From: Brevipalpus yothersi
Lineage: Eukaryota > Arthropoda > Arachnida > Trombidiformes > Tenuipalpidae
DNA length: 64,000 nucleotides
Assembly: GCA_003956705.1 (NCBI GenBank)
Contig: QZCP01000512.1
Coordinates: 79,434 to 143,433 of the forward strand
Direction of reading: 5' to 3'
The notes under the pieces are model-generated. The model was not told the origin of the DNA, did no database searches, and saw nothing but the letters and a program-made list of their open reading frames with translations. Positions 33,595-46,605 of this stretch are shown here, piece by piece; position 1 is the stretch's first letter, and each line of letters opens with the position of its first letter. The translations under genes and the position numbers were made by a program.

Positions 33595-35198
33595 ATGGAA
33601 CAAGAAGAATATGAACATATATTGTTGTGCAAAAACGAAGTATTCATCTTCAAGATACCTCCACGAACAACCAATCGAGCTGTCCGGTATGTTGATTGAT
33701 AGAATTAATTTTGATTATCACTTAGATTGTGTTAGATTGTCAATGGTGATGAGATGATGGGCATGGTTTTGTTGGACTCCGAAATAAAATGAAAGTGTCC
33801 ATAGATTTAATGATCGCTATCATTTCGCAGAGCTTCAGATTGGAAATTGGATCAACCAGATTGGACTGGTCGTTTAAAATTGATTGCGAAAGGGGATAAG
33901 TGTACTATCAGATTAGAGGATAAAAATACTGGACAATTGTTTGCCGAATGTCCAATTGATACTTATCCTGGTCTTGCAATAGAGCCTGTCTCAGATTCAA
34001 GTCGTTACTTTGTTATTCGATTGAAAAGTGATGATGGACGATCAGCTTTCATTGGAATTGGTTTCACTGACAGAGGTGATTCATTTGATTTGAATGTGGC
34101 CCTACAAGATCATTTCAAGTGAGTTGAATCTGTTTTATACTGTTTCTGTTGACGAGTAATTGTTATGATGCAATCTTGAAAAAATTTTTGTGTGTTGTGA
34201 GAAAAGTAATTGTCCAGCAAATTCACAACATATTCTCGACCACTTTTGATGATGTAATCATTAGCTACAATTATTATCATCAGCTCAATCTTCTTCCCTC
34301 ATTCTCAGTCTTTTCCCTCGCATATCTACGAGTAACAAATTGTTGAAATTTTACAATCATTCCTGTCCAATCTTTGATGTTACCACAATAGGTTGGTCGA
34401 GAAACAAAGTAAATTGGAACAGGAAGAGTCCACTGGTGCTCAACCCAAATTGGATTTGAAATTCAAAGAGGGTCAAACCATCAAAGTCAACTTAAACATT
34501 GCGGTAAGATGAAGCCTTCAATCTTTTTCATTGTTAATCTTTCTCTTCTTCCATTATCTTACTCGCTTTCTATTTCTCTCTTTCTTCCTCTCTTTCTTTT
34601 TCTCATTTTCTTCGAATGAATCAACTTAATGTAGAAAAAAAGTGGAGCCAACACCAAGAAATCCAAAGGTCTATCTGGCGTAACCGGTATTCTACCTCCA
34701 CCTCCAGGAGGTGTAAAGATTCCACCTCCATCTGATTACAAGCCGACAGCTTCCAGTAAAGGCCTACTTGGAGATGCGGAAAATGATCTCTTCGGTGAAT
34801 CTCAATTCTCTTCCAGCAATACTTCGAAAAATTCCAATTCCAATGATGCTATAACTTCTTCCTCCTCAAAAGATCTCGACGACCTCGCTGGTAGGTGTTT
34901 TTCGTTGACGTGTGAAATTTGACACTTACTCTAGTTTTCTTTTTCGGCGCCAACTGATAATGTTTCTCTTTCCCTCTAATCAGATTTCGATAGTTTGAGC
35001 ATTTCTAGAGCAAATCAAAATTTCAAGGCTGCCCCAACTCAAAGTTCAACCACTTGTCCATCGACAACCAATTCAACACTCTCATCAGAATTATGGGCAA
35101 ACTTTGATGATGATTCTACTCAAAAATCCTCTTCAACTATCAATACTACTACTGAGCAATCTACTCAACAACAGCAATCTAATTGGGCTAGTTTTTGA
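33595..35198 (+). CDS. NECAP: NECAP endocytosis accessory protein (adaptin-ear-binding coat-associated protein)
   Basis: AP-2 partner in clathrin-mediated endocytosis. Exons: 33595-33686, 33831-34118, 34392-34503, 34635-34890, 34984-35198, in phase, 320 aa (human NECAP1 275). The N-terminal PHear domain is well conserved: IPPRTTNRAVRASDWKLDQP, DWTGRLKLIAKG, KLEDK-type RLEDKNTG, DSSRYFVIRLKSDDGRSAF, IGIGFTDRGDSFDLNVALQD, HFK, then KLDLKFKEGQTIKVNL. A proline run LPPPPGG/IPPPSD follows. The Ser/Thr/Asn-rich tail carries two WxxF alpha-ear motifs: WANF internally and WASF as the last four residues, equivalent to human WVQF. The tail is longer and more polar than in vertebrates. Convergent with the ABCH gene. 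Confidence 0.96.
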
Positions 35199-35634
35199 CT
35201 CAAATGATGGATGGGCATGTAGAAAATGGGAGAAAAGTTTGTTCTTAATCTCTTTCTATCTCTATATTTTCCTCTCTCTCTCTCTCTTTTTCGCTCACTC
35301 CTCTACTGATCAGTTATTGGTAAAACATGAAATGAACTCATGCTTACGCTAATGCAATACTAAAAGAGAGCTATATATAAAAACTCTTATTTGAAAGAAA
35401 ATATATACACTAATTATTCTATTCTATTTATTGAGGTCGGGAAATCATGTGATTTCAGATGTATAAATACTTATAAATACCGTCAGGCTTGATGGCTTTG
35501 ATGATGAGTATAGTAAAAAGGGTGACTATTTCTGTGTTAAAAAATACATTTCCTTAAAAAACCCACATCATTTTCACTTCATTGAGTGATTAAAAAAAGC
35601 ACTCCCTTCACATTTTCTTTTCCCCCTCCGATTC
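35199..35634. other. Spacer between convergent NECAP and ABCH genes
   Basis: Both 3' UTRs lie here. The right-hand gene has a plausible AATAAA at 35432-35427 on the minus strand. A short CT tract is at 35272-35287. Confidence 0.55.
35427..35432 (-). terminator. Candidate poly(A) signal of the complete ABCH gene
   Basis: AATAAA on the minus strand, about 200 bases past the stop codon at 35635. Confidence 0.55.
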
Positions 35635-37870
35635 TCACTTATTAAGGCGGAAAAATCTCAATCCAATGACAAAGAATGCGAAGGTCCATCCGATAGTGAT
35701 CCCATAGGTACCAGCTATTTGTGGACTTGTGATGGGCCACTTTTTGTACCAAATATTTCGCAAAGCTTCAGTTGCCGCGGTGGTAGGTGCTGCTTGGCAG
35801 ACCCATCTAAAATATCGAGGAACCGATTCAATTGGCCATATCGTTCCGCTCATAAATAGTATTATAAATAGTGTTGCCGCTGCGAAAACTGAGCCCATCT
35901 CAATTGATTCACAGAGCGCTGATATACACATTCCATAGGTCATCCCAGAAAAATTGAGAGCCAACAGAAGTGGTAAAGAGTATATGGTGTGAGATGTGTC
36001 CACGGGCATGTTGAAGGCTACCACAGGTAGATAAATGATCAGGAACAGGTATGATATCATCATAACGATACGACTGATTGCATGTGCTAATAGCATTTGT
36101 GATGGTTTAACTCCGGCAACATAGTTACGCTCGAATGTTTGTCCCTTACGTTCGGTGATCAGGGACAAAGCTGTTAATGAGTAGGCGATCGCATACGTTA
36201 TGTTGACAATTAAGCCAGGTAGCATAAAATCTCGAAGACCACGATAATTTTTCTTCTCCAATTGGCCATAAATGGGATCACCCATTTTGATTGGTAAATT
36301 GGCGATAAATTGTGAAATTTGAATCTTTTTCTTATCAATCGCATCGGAACGTATCACATCGCCGACAAAATCAACCGAATAATCATCCAAATAGCGTAAC
36401 ATTGTCTGTGAGATAACTTTGTCCGTGAGATCAGCATGAAGACGAATATGGGCTTGATCAATGATTTTGGACTCTTCTGGTTGATATAGAAGATCGGTGA
36501 TTGCCTGACTGAATTGATTGGGTATGTGTAGAACACCCCACACTTCACGATTACGAGCAGCATCCATAGCCTCTTCAAGGGCTGTATAATTTTGTGTACG
36601 AAAGAGGTGAGGATCAAGACCTTGTACAAAATGATTGCCAAGGTCTGGTTCTGATTCGGAATTAACGATACCTAATGGAATGCCAAATGGTTGACCTCCG
36701 ATGCATAGTGCAAAAAGCATGATTTGAGTGATTGGTATGATGTATTGGAATCCGATGGTCAATGGTTCACGTGAATCACAAATTAAATGTTTCCATAAAA
36801 CGGTAAAAAAAACGGCAAACCAATCGGTAACAATTTGTTTGCGAGTTTTGTGTTTGGTTGAGAAAAAATTATCCGAATGTGCTGAACTGTACGGCACTTT
36901 CTCTTGCTCCTGTATGGATGCAACACGATTTTGATTGACACATATTTCCAGGAATGCATCTTCCAAGGTTGATACTTTCAATTCGCTTAACAATTTGGTT
37001 GGATTGTCTTGAACTAATAGACGACCTCTACGCATGAAACTTACATTTTGTGATCTACGCGCTTCTTCAATATAATGTGTGGTAATGATAATGGTTGCAC
37101 CTTGATGTGATGAAATATACAATAAATGTTGCCATATTTTTTCTCTTAATAATGGATCGACACCAGATGTTGGTTCATCTAGTATAAGTAGACCAGGTCG
37201 GTGGATAAGGGCAACAGCAAAGGACACTCTCCTCTTTTGTCCTCCACTGAGTTTAGCTACTTTTTGGCACTTATCTGGTAATTCCAATACTTCGAGAAGA
37301 TTTTTAATACGATCTCCGAGTATTTTACTAGGCATCAGGAACACTTTACCATAATATTTTAACAGCTCTTCAATGGTCATATTTTCGTACAAAGCATTCT
37401 CCTGTGGCATATAACCAATACCAGAGCCGGGTATTTTCGCTGTATCACGACCCGGTAGCTGACCGAATATAGTTATAGCACCGTATTGTGGTCTCAGAGT
37501 GCCCACCACACATCGTAATAAGGTGGTCTTTCCACAGCCACTAGGACCAAGAAGTCCAAAAATTGTACCTTTAGGAACGTATAAATTCACATCACGAAGA
37601 ATGTCTTCTGTACCCTTGGAAAAGTATAGACCTCGGACAATTAAACCATTTAGTGCCCCTGGTGAAAGGTAAGATAGGCATTAAGTTATACATGTTGAAG
37701 GAAAAGGCAAGGTTATCGATGACAATAGTAATGACATGCACATACACCAATATGACATGTATCATATCATATCATATCGTATCATATACAAGAGTACATC
37801 ATCATTAAGTTTAAAAAAGAAATTTTTTCACTCTCAACTTACGATTATGAGTAGCCACGCACTGTTCCAT
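35635..37870 (-). CDS. ABCH-subfamily ABC transporter, complete
   Basis: Half transporter, 683 aa, two coding exons: 37870-37843 (28 nt, MEQCVATHN plus one base) and 37658-35635. Phases match and give RALNGLIVRGLYFSKG, which aligns with the other ABCH gene. NBD: Walker A GPSGCGKTT, Q-loop GYMPQENALYENM, signature LSGGQKRRVS, Walker B LLILDEPTSGVDP, H-loop TTHYIEEARRS. After a linker come the first membrane helix (near residues 290-310), a large extracellular loop with NxT sites (QNYTALEE), then about five helices ending in WTFAFFVIGLRFF. The NBD-TMD order and length fit arthropod ABCH half transporters, which dimerise in the plasma membrane. Substrate unknown; lipid or xenobiotic export is likely from the family. 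Arthropod-type CG9990-like proteins are the nearest relatives I can name. Confidence 0.93.
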
Positions 37871-39268
37871 CTGAAGGCACTAATTGGCCCAAAATCGATT
37901 TTAAGGATATATTTGTGTGTATGAGTATGTAGGCACGAGTGGTGGTTGTGTATATGATTTTCGGTAAAGCCACAAAACGGTAGGCTTAATGTACAAATGA
38001 TTGATATAACAAGGAGAGAGAGAAAGTTAAAAAGTTAATCAAGACCACCATTCTTCACACACACAATTCACATTCACAATCGAAATGGAGTCACCCACAA
38101 AAAATGAGAGAGAGAGAGAGAGAGAGAAAAGGTACTCTCAATAAATACGCATGCGATATCACCCCCTTTTTTATGACCTTTTTAAGCTCAAAAAGCATCA
38201 AGACATGATTTGACCTTTTATCTTAAGGCGAAAAAGCACAGCTTCAAGCAACATGTATAACGTACAACGTAAAAGTAATATCAAGTAAAAGTAAGAGAGA
38301 AAAGCCAATCGCGTTCAGGAGATAAGTTTCGAAATGATGTAGAAGAGAGAGAAAAACTTTTTCCCAACTTTTTACTTTCTCTCTCCCGCTTTTCACTTTC
38401 CCTTCTCTCTCTCTCTCTCTCTATCGAAATCTGTTAAAAGTTCTTGATTCTTGCTCTTTCGAACTGCTCTAAGCTCACTCACAAGTTGATGCACCTGTTT
38501 CACTTGATTGTACTACTCTATCCTTCACTAGATGTCACCAGTGAATACGTGAGGTTGAGAAACGATTTGAGCGACCTCTAGGTGAGCGCGCGATGATGTC
38601 AAGTGGCACCGTCTGTGGAGAAGATTGTGAATGAATATGTTCGAATCGATCTAATTTTTCGAAAGTGAGTTTTTCGTGAAAAGAGAGATGTTCGAGCGAG
38701 AGAGAGTCTCGAGCAGCAGCTTTTGATGATAATAATGTTGTGAATGTGTGATGAGAGAGGAAAAAATTGGTATCTTTCTCTCTCTCTCTCTCTTGATTTT
38801 ACTTTGATGAAAAAAAAATTGACATCATTGATTATGATGTTTTACTTATTATTTTTCGTGGGACCCGGATTTATATGATGATATTAGTTTTTTTGACTAT
38901 TCATTTGTGTGGCTCATGTGTGTCTGTGTGTTTGGTGTGCTCCCTTCGAGATATTTTGATCCCACAAAATATTTGACCGAATAGTGATTATTTATTATGG
39001 ATGTATCGATGAAGTGTGGAGTCAATCCAAATGTGTGTGGGTTGAAAATATAAAAATATATGTATATATATTAGTGTGTATATATGGATAGTGGATGATG
39101 ATGATTGAATTTGATTTCGTATACATCAGTAACAGTAACAGCAACAAGAGAAACAACTGTTATTATTACCAATTGTGTTGTGTATAATAAGCATTATTCT
39201 CCACCTTCTTCTTGAATCTCGAGTCTATTAATTTTTTTCTCCTCTTTTTTGTGTGGCTCCAATGCGTT
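37871..39268. promoter_or_regulatory. Divergent spacer between ABCH and unc-13
   Basis: About 1.4 kb with the 5' regions of both genes. It has a GA tract at 38107-38127 and CT tracts at 38403-38421 and 38778-38793. There is an ATATAT-rich stretch at 39050-39085 about 200 bases before the unc-13 start. No coding region seen. Confidence 0.5.
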
Positions 39269-42200
39269 ATGTCACTATTATGTGTGAATGTACGACGTGC
39301 CAGGCTGGTCGGTGGTGATTCACAAACATATAGTACATATGTTACACTGAAATTACAAAATGTTAAATGTACAACAGTTACCGTTAAAGGAGCCAATCCT
39401 AGTTGGGAACAAGATTTCCTTTTCGAAACCAATCGTTTGGATACCGGATTAATAATTGAGCTATGGAATAAGGGTCTACTGTGGGATAAATTGTTGGGAT
39501 GCTATTGGTTACCACTCAATTGTATACCACTGTCAAGTGATATTACCGGTGAAGGACAATGGGTATCAATGGATGCGGAATTGATTTTGGATGGCGGAGA
39601 AGTGATAGGATCACATTCGCCGGTAGGACATTATGTATTAATTGAGGCTCATTTTGAGCCACCTTTTGAGTATACATTTGATGATGTATCCGGTATGGAG
39701 CTTCTTGATAGTAATAATTTTATGGACCAAGCAATGCCATCGATGGCTGGCTGGCAAGAACAATATCAATATCATCGCCATCAAGCTCAGTATCCAACTT
39801 CATCGTTTCATCAAGATTCCATTGGATTATTATCTTCTAGTACCGGCATGAGTTCTAGCTATTTGCCTAATTATGAAGGTATCAGTGGTGATAATTATGG
39901 AATTTTTAGTGGAAGTAGTATACCTGGTGGTATCACCGGAAATACTGTACCCAACAGTGATCCCACCAAAAAGCCACCCCAATATTCCCTCTACTCAGGT
40001 CTTTCAGAAGATAGTGATTACACAAGCGATCTCAGCTATCCCATCACTCAACAGCAACAGCATCAACAACAACAGCAAAGGCAGCATCCTTCCGTAAGCA
40101 CTCATCATGCAAATGCTGGTGTTTTTCAATCGGGAGGTTATTCAAATTTGACCAAATGGGTCAAGGGCTATGGAAATAAGGATACCTCCATCGATATTAC
40201 CGCCGATTGTAATACGATTTCCAAGTCACCTATGATACCACCGATTGTGGATCGAAAACCTCTATTGGCAACAGAGGATTGTGGTCGACTGTTTAATCAG
40301 CAGAATCAACAACAGCAATCATCCTATCGACCCACACCGACCGGATCACGCAAATTACCACAGCCATCACCAGTTCGTAAGCCACCATCGCAAGGTGAAA
40401 GTGGAAGTAGTAATATTATACATAATGATGAAAATGAACCGTTATCATACAATAGTCGTCCCCATCGTAAGCTGCCGAATCTGGACTTGACAGAAAAGTA
40501 AGTTTCATAACAAGCCTCTTTTTCTCTCTCCCTTTTTCCATTCATTTACTGATTAGTGTTGAACAAAATGCAAATACATACAGCTCTTCAATTCTTTTGC
40601 TTTTGCTCGTGGATTACTTGAATTTCAGAGCAGCCAGGCATCGATAATGGATGCCTATGCACAATGGCAGTTAATTTATGAGCTTATTTCCTTGACCCTT
40701 TAACTTCCTTTTTTGGCATCATTTTTCCTCCATTTTCAGCGCATTTCTGATGATGATTTCTTTCATGGTTGATGTTATTCTCATCTTTTTTCCCTCCCGC
40801 TTTCAGTCTCTCTCTCTCTGTCTCTCGCTCTTTCTATCTTCAACCTTGCACTAATTAGACAGATGTTTTTTCAGCTTCCAGTCATTCAGTCTGATTGCAT
40901 CCATCATTTTCTACACAGACACACACAAACATTTAGAATTAGATTCATCTACTATTATGATGATAAAATAATTCACCTATTCAGGATGCACACAAAATAT
41001 GATGTTGTCATTATCTTTTTTCATTTCCCACTATATAGCAGATCTCGAAGACCACTCATATCTAAGCAATTAATTTCAAGATCATCTCAAGAAAGTTCAG
41101 ATTACGAATCATCAATTATATTGGAAAACAGTTATAATGATTTAGAGGCACAATCGGGTCCATCGAATCAGGGTGCCGTTTCTCAATACTCGACACAAGC
41201 ACCTCGAACCAGAAGGCAACAGCCGGCGATTCCCAGGAAGCGTAGTTTGGAGCGTCAAGTAGGATTTGAACATGCCGAAACGGATTCTGGTGGAAGTTCG
41301 AGTACAGCGAAAACTTCTGGTCGCTCAAAATTAATTCAGCCTAATCCTCAAGTTCCTATCTCGCAGCAGAAAAAATTACCTCAAATATCTCAGCTCATGC
41401 ACAAGGTATATATATATATGTGTGTGTGTGCATACATCTTCGTGGAAACATTCTCACGAGGATCTTCAAATCATATATTGGTATCTTACAAATATATATT
41501 CTCATACATCTTTCACAGGAAACCGAAGCTGAACGGAGACTGCAAAGAGCCTTACCTGAAGTAGCTACTCAACATCAAGAGCAGTTGCAACAGCATCAAA
41601 CACAATTCACTTCGGACACGAATAGGTGGCAAGACCAAAACGTTGATGAAGATGTACAGAGGCAAGATAGTTATGAAAGCTGCGGAACAAGTATAGGAAC
41701 TGAACCTGAAATGAATGAAGAATGGTTACCCATGCGAAATGTAGAAGAATCATTCGATGAAAATAAAAAAGACTCCAATAAGGATGTGATCCATAGAAAG
41801 AACGAGGGTATTTTTAGTGCTCTACTTGAAGAACATATCTCAGATTACAATCGAATTTCTTGTTTCCTTTCAGCCTTTGAAAGTTATGATAATAATAATT
41901 GGAGGAAATCCGATGGAACAATGAATCAATTTGCTCAATATCAAACTAGGACCCATACACAAGTCACATCGAATGATTCATTCGTTTCAACCTCTAATAA
42001 TGTCACAACACTCAGTGCCAATGATGGAAGGTCTGTTTCCGATCGATCTTATGTTATTCGTTTCCTCACTTCTTCCACTCTTTCTATCCCATTCAGATCC
42101 TCTGCCGATGGGCTCATCTCCTCAGTCTCAACCAAAGTGACTAATATCATAGCTGGATCAGCTAATGCTATATCAATTGCAGCTAATAAAGCATCAAGTG

Positions 42201-45200
42201 TAGCTATGAATAATCAATCCTCTAAGAATGAGACTCAGACTGGTAAAGAGAATTTAACTTTCAGCTCCTCAACAGCAAATCGTCAAGATTCCTCTGAGGA
42301 GCTAGGATACTCTGATCCTTATGATAATATAAAGGAGCATTGGAAGAATTCCACACAATCAGAAGCGATGCTTTGGCAAACAGTGTCCGAGGAAGATACT
42401 TATGATGAAAATCTTCAAGAATACTACAACGCTGAGAAGAGTGAATCCTCACCACCATATCTCACCCCTGAGTCCAGCATTGATCGAGAATTTCTTCAGA
42501 TGGATAGTCGGGCGATTGATAAGGAATCAGAGCGACGAACGTTAATCGTTGCACCTAACAACTCAAATACTACGAACAATAATGTAACTATCGAGGAGCC
42601 TCAGAGTAGAGAAATTGTTCAAATATCTTATGTTGGTGATTCTGTTAGTGGTCAGAATGCAAATTTTCAACCGCAAAGTGCTTTAAAAAGTGAATCTAGA
42701 ATCGGTGAGCCTAAAACAGTGACTTTCAGTGACCAAATTCAGGAAGAGACCTACTCGTCGGAGCGTGGCTCAACTGTCGATGGATCTGGAGCCGGCTCGA
42801 CCACCATGTCAGAAACTATGGGTTCTGTTACCAGCGAGACAGATGAAAAGTTCAGTGATATCGATGGCCTTCAGTTTGAGAAGACTGATGATCAATCAGC
42901 CTTTCTTGTGAGAGATGAAAAACCTACGATCAATAATTACTCATCGGAAGTGCCAGCGGGAATGTCCAAAGCTCGAATTCGTTGGCTTTCTGCGTTCAAT
43001 AAGGTTGTTTCGCAGATCAATGAGGTAAGATGTTTACATTCAGCCTCAATTGCATAAGTTGTTATTTCTTCATTGGCTTTGCATCTATCGAAATTGATTA
43101 CTCTCTAACTCGGCAATCTTTGAGTACTATTTTTGTTCAAATCTTAGATCGACAGTATAGATCTCCTCTTGAGTAGCTAGGATTATGTATGCTCCATATT
43201 GACTGTTTTGTAATACTTTATGGTGATCATTTCTTATTTCAACATTATGTCATCCATCTAAAATGTTTTAGTAACTACGGTGATGAACTTTTCTCATTAT
43301 TCGAGGTCTCAATTTCAAAAGATTCAAAAAGTTATTTTCCCACAATTTATTTTTCCATTTTTTCATATTTTTTTTGTTGGAAAAATTTGAAATGATATTA
43401 ACTCTCTAATGGTAATCATAGACGAATACCATTTCCCAAGGTAACTCATGGACTCAATGCTCAATTTGCATTTCGATTAAAAATTGTGATCTCAGTTGAG
43501 CTTGTTTTTCCTACAGTTCCTATTTCATTGAACATTTCTCGAGATAATTTGTGCTCTCAAAAGGGTAGTCATCAAATTTATTGCCCGTTGGACTGTTCCC
43601 TTCCCATCTACCACAGAAGATGGTTTTAATTCTCAGTGAATTCTTCTTAAAACGTACCAAGTTCTTATGAAGTCAGCCGTAGAGCAAGAATGTGAGCTGA
43701 ATTGGGAATCTTTAACTTTATTTCAATTTATTTCAGTTTTTCTTTATAGATTAAGAGTCAATCAAGCTCATCACCGTGAATGATAATTTATGTATTAAAA
43801 TGTTTTCTCACTGATTTCGCAATCAAACTGATGAAGAGATTATGTTATAGGAGAGAGCTTATCTCTAACCCTTGAGGAGTCAAAGCTCTAACTCACTCTC
43901 TAACTCTGTGTGTAGGAGAATCAAATCAGAAGGGTGTTTTAACAATCTTTTTGATGGAGAGGGTCTGTTTCATTATGGGACTGTCTACGGTCGTAATATC
44001 AGTCAGAATATGGATTCTCTAGCTGTCAAGAATGGAATTCAATCTTTTGATTTGACAGAAATTCGCATTATTTCGCTATTGTGCTTCTCGAAGTGTTCAA
44101 TTTTCTAACAGAAATTATTCTAGGTTATTCTGTTCCAAGCAGAGATGAATTTCGATAGGTCCAGCGATTTCAAATTTTTCTTGCTTTTATTAACACTATT
44201 TTATATTGAAAATCACTTCGAAGATGGATTAAACCACGAAATTCTCTATCATCTATCGCGAACCTTTATGTGTGATTAATTTGATTGATTGCTTCCCCAT
44301 TGATATTTTCAGATGGATGCATAACTTATGAGTCAAGAAAATTGAACAAAAGAGTCTTCCATATATTGTATTAATATCGCATTTCTCTACTATTTTGACT
44401 GAAAATAGAACCTATCCATTACTAGAATTGAAATCATTACATATGCATTTCAGTATATCTGCTCTCTCTGCCTTTCAGGGTGATATGTATATTTTTTCAG
44501 TTTCAATTCTTCTCCAGATGCTCATGTTTTTATTTCAACTTTATCTCTAGCTCAGATCATCCTTCTCTTTGATCCTCTTTGCCTCTCTCAGCTATCGAAG
44601 AAGATAAACGGCCGTCTAGAAAAGACAGTTCAGCAGACCGATACCTTGAAATATAGATATTTTTTCGACTTCTGAAATATAATAAAGCAGATTTTTGAAA
44701 CGAGTTAAGCTGTCTGACGAAAGCGTATCCAATGAATCTTCGACTTGAATGGAAAATGATAATAGAAACAGTCTTCTTCACCTTTGAAAAAATGAATCAG
44801 TTCAAGAAGAATTTTTTTTAGCATGTGATATTCATATATTCCTCTGTATTGATGGAAGTTTTAAAGGATTCCAAGCTATAACCTACTTTCCACTGGTTCA
44901 AGCATTTTGTGAAACTGTTTTTCTCACGAAATCATGAAAAATTTGCAGGTGAATATTTGAAAGAATTTTCAATCAAATTGATTCATCTTCAAATCTCTCA
45001 CAAGAATCATCTGTCCAATTTCTTCCCAGAATATATATCGTTGCTCATTTCTCTTTTCTCATTCTCTTTGACTCGCTCATATCGTGCCTGGCTGCCTTCG
45101 TTCTTCCTTTTTTCCTATTCTTAGATGTAGGTATTGATCGTTCACTCTCTCTGTACAACCCTCTGTCACTCGTTTTACCTGGAAAGTCTCATCATCAGCA

Positions 45201-46016
45201 AATCATATTAGAACTTACCTTCTCAACTGTGACTACAGGATCATAAGGACAATTTTGGGTTATCTTTGATCTTTCTTTTTGTCTTGCGTCCTTGTTCTTT
45301 CACCACTTTGTTTTCTCATCTCCAGAAGAACGGCATTCAATTTTGTTTCTTATGTGGACACACAAACCTTTAATATTACTGTATAAATGATGGCGAGTCA
45401 AGTTTTCTGAGAAACTCATCTATCGATTTTCTTGGTTTTGAGAGCTTATAATGTTGCTTTTCAGGCTTGAAAGTCTCGAAATCTTGCTGGAAATAGATTC
45501 AAATTTTCATGAGGAAGAGAGAGAAAAGCAAAACTCATACATGTATAATCTAGAGTCAAATAAGAGCTCTTCATGCTCAAATAATTATTCTTCTTCGCAT
45601 TCCTGTTTCAATCAGGCTGAAATCTCAATAATCCCATGTAATCTCTTGGTATCTCATCTCAATCAGGAAAAAGTTTATGTTAATTAATCTGAGTTCTCAA
45701 ATCATTGAGTGAAATGATTTGTAAATGATAAAGTTGACCAGACTATTGGAAGTGAGCTGCAACTTTGATTTTCAACAATGATAACAGGTAGCTGAAGAGC
45801 TAGAAATTTGGATAAAAATACCACATTCTTTGAGCTTCTTTCATTTGATTATAAAATTCTTCTCCGAATTCCGTCTGATAATTCTGCAGAATTTAGCAAA
45901 TATCTAAACAATAGGCATACCTTTGAACACGTCTTGCAGCTTCATGATAATGTGAAAGTTTCTTGACTCTTGTTTATTCGGTTCAACAATATTGTTCTGC
46001 CAAAGATAAAGAAAGA

Positions 46017-46059
<43 letters not shown>

Positions 46060-46540
46060 NNNNNNNNNNNNNNNNNNNNNNNNNNNNNNNNNNNNNNNNN
46101 NNNNNNNNNNNNNNNNNNNNNNNNNNNNNNNNNNNNNNNNNNNNNNNNNNNNNNNNNNNNNNNNNNNNNNNNNNNNNNNNNNNNNNNNNNNNNNNNNNNN
46201 NNNNNNNNNNNNNNNNNNNNNNNNNNNNNNNNNNNNNNNNNNNNNNNNNNNNNNNNNNNNNNNNNNNNNNNNNNNNNNNNNNNNNNNNNNNNNNNNNNNN
46301 NNNNNNNNNNNNNNNNNNNNNNNNNNNNNNNNNNNNNNNNNNNNNNNNNNNNNNNNNNNNNNNNNNNNNNNNNNNNNNNNNNNNNNNNNNNNNNNNNNNN
46401 NNNNNNNNNNNNNNNNNNNNNNNNNNNNNNNNNNNNNNNNNNNNNNNNNNNNNNNNNNNNNNNNNNNNNNNNNNNNNNNNNNNNNNNNNNNNNNNNNNNN
46501 NNNNNNNNNNNNNNNNNNNNNNNNNNNNNNNNNNNNNNNN

Positions 46541-46605
<65 letters not shown>

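Noticed and set aside
43872..44108. Frames in the 43-46 kb unc-13 intron considered as extra exons
   Set aside because: Exon 3 joins 55400 in phase and restores the family arrangement; these frames lack similarity and suitable splice sites.
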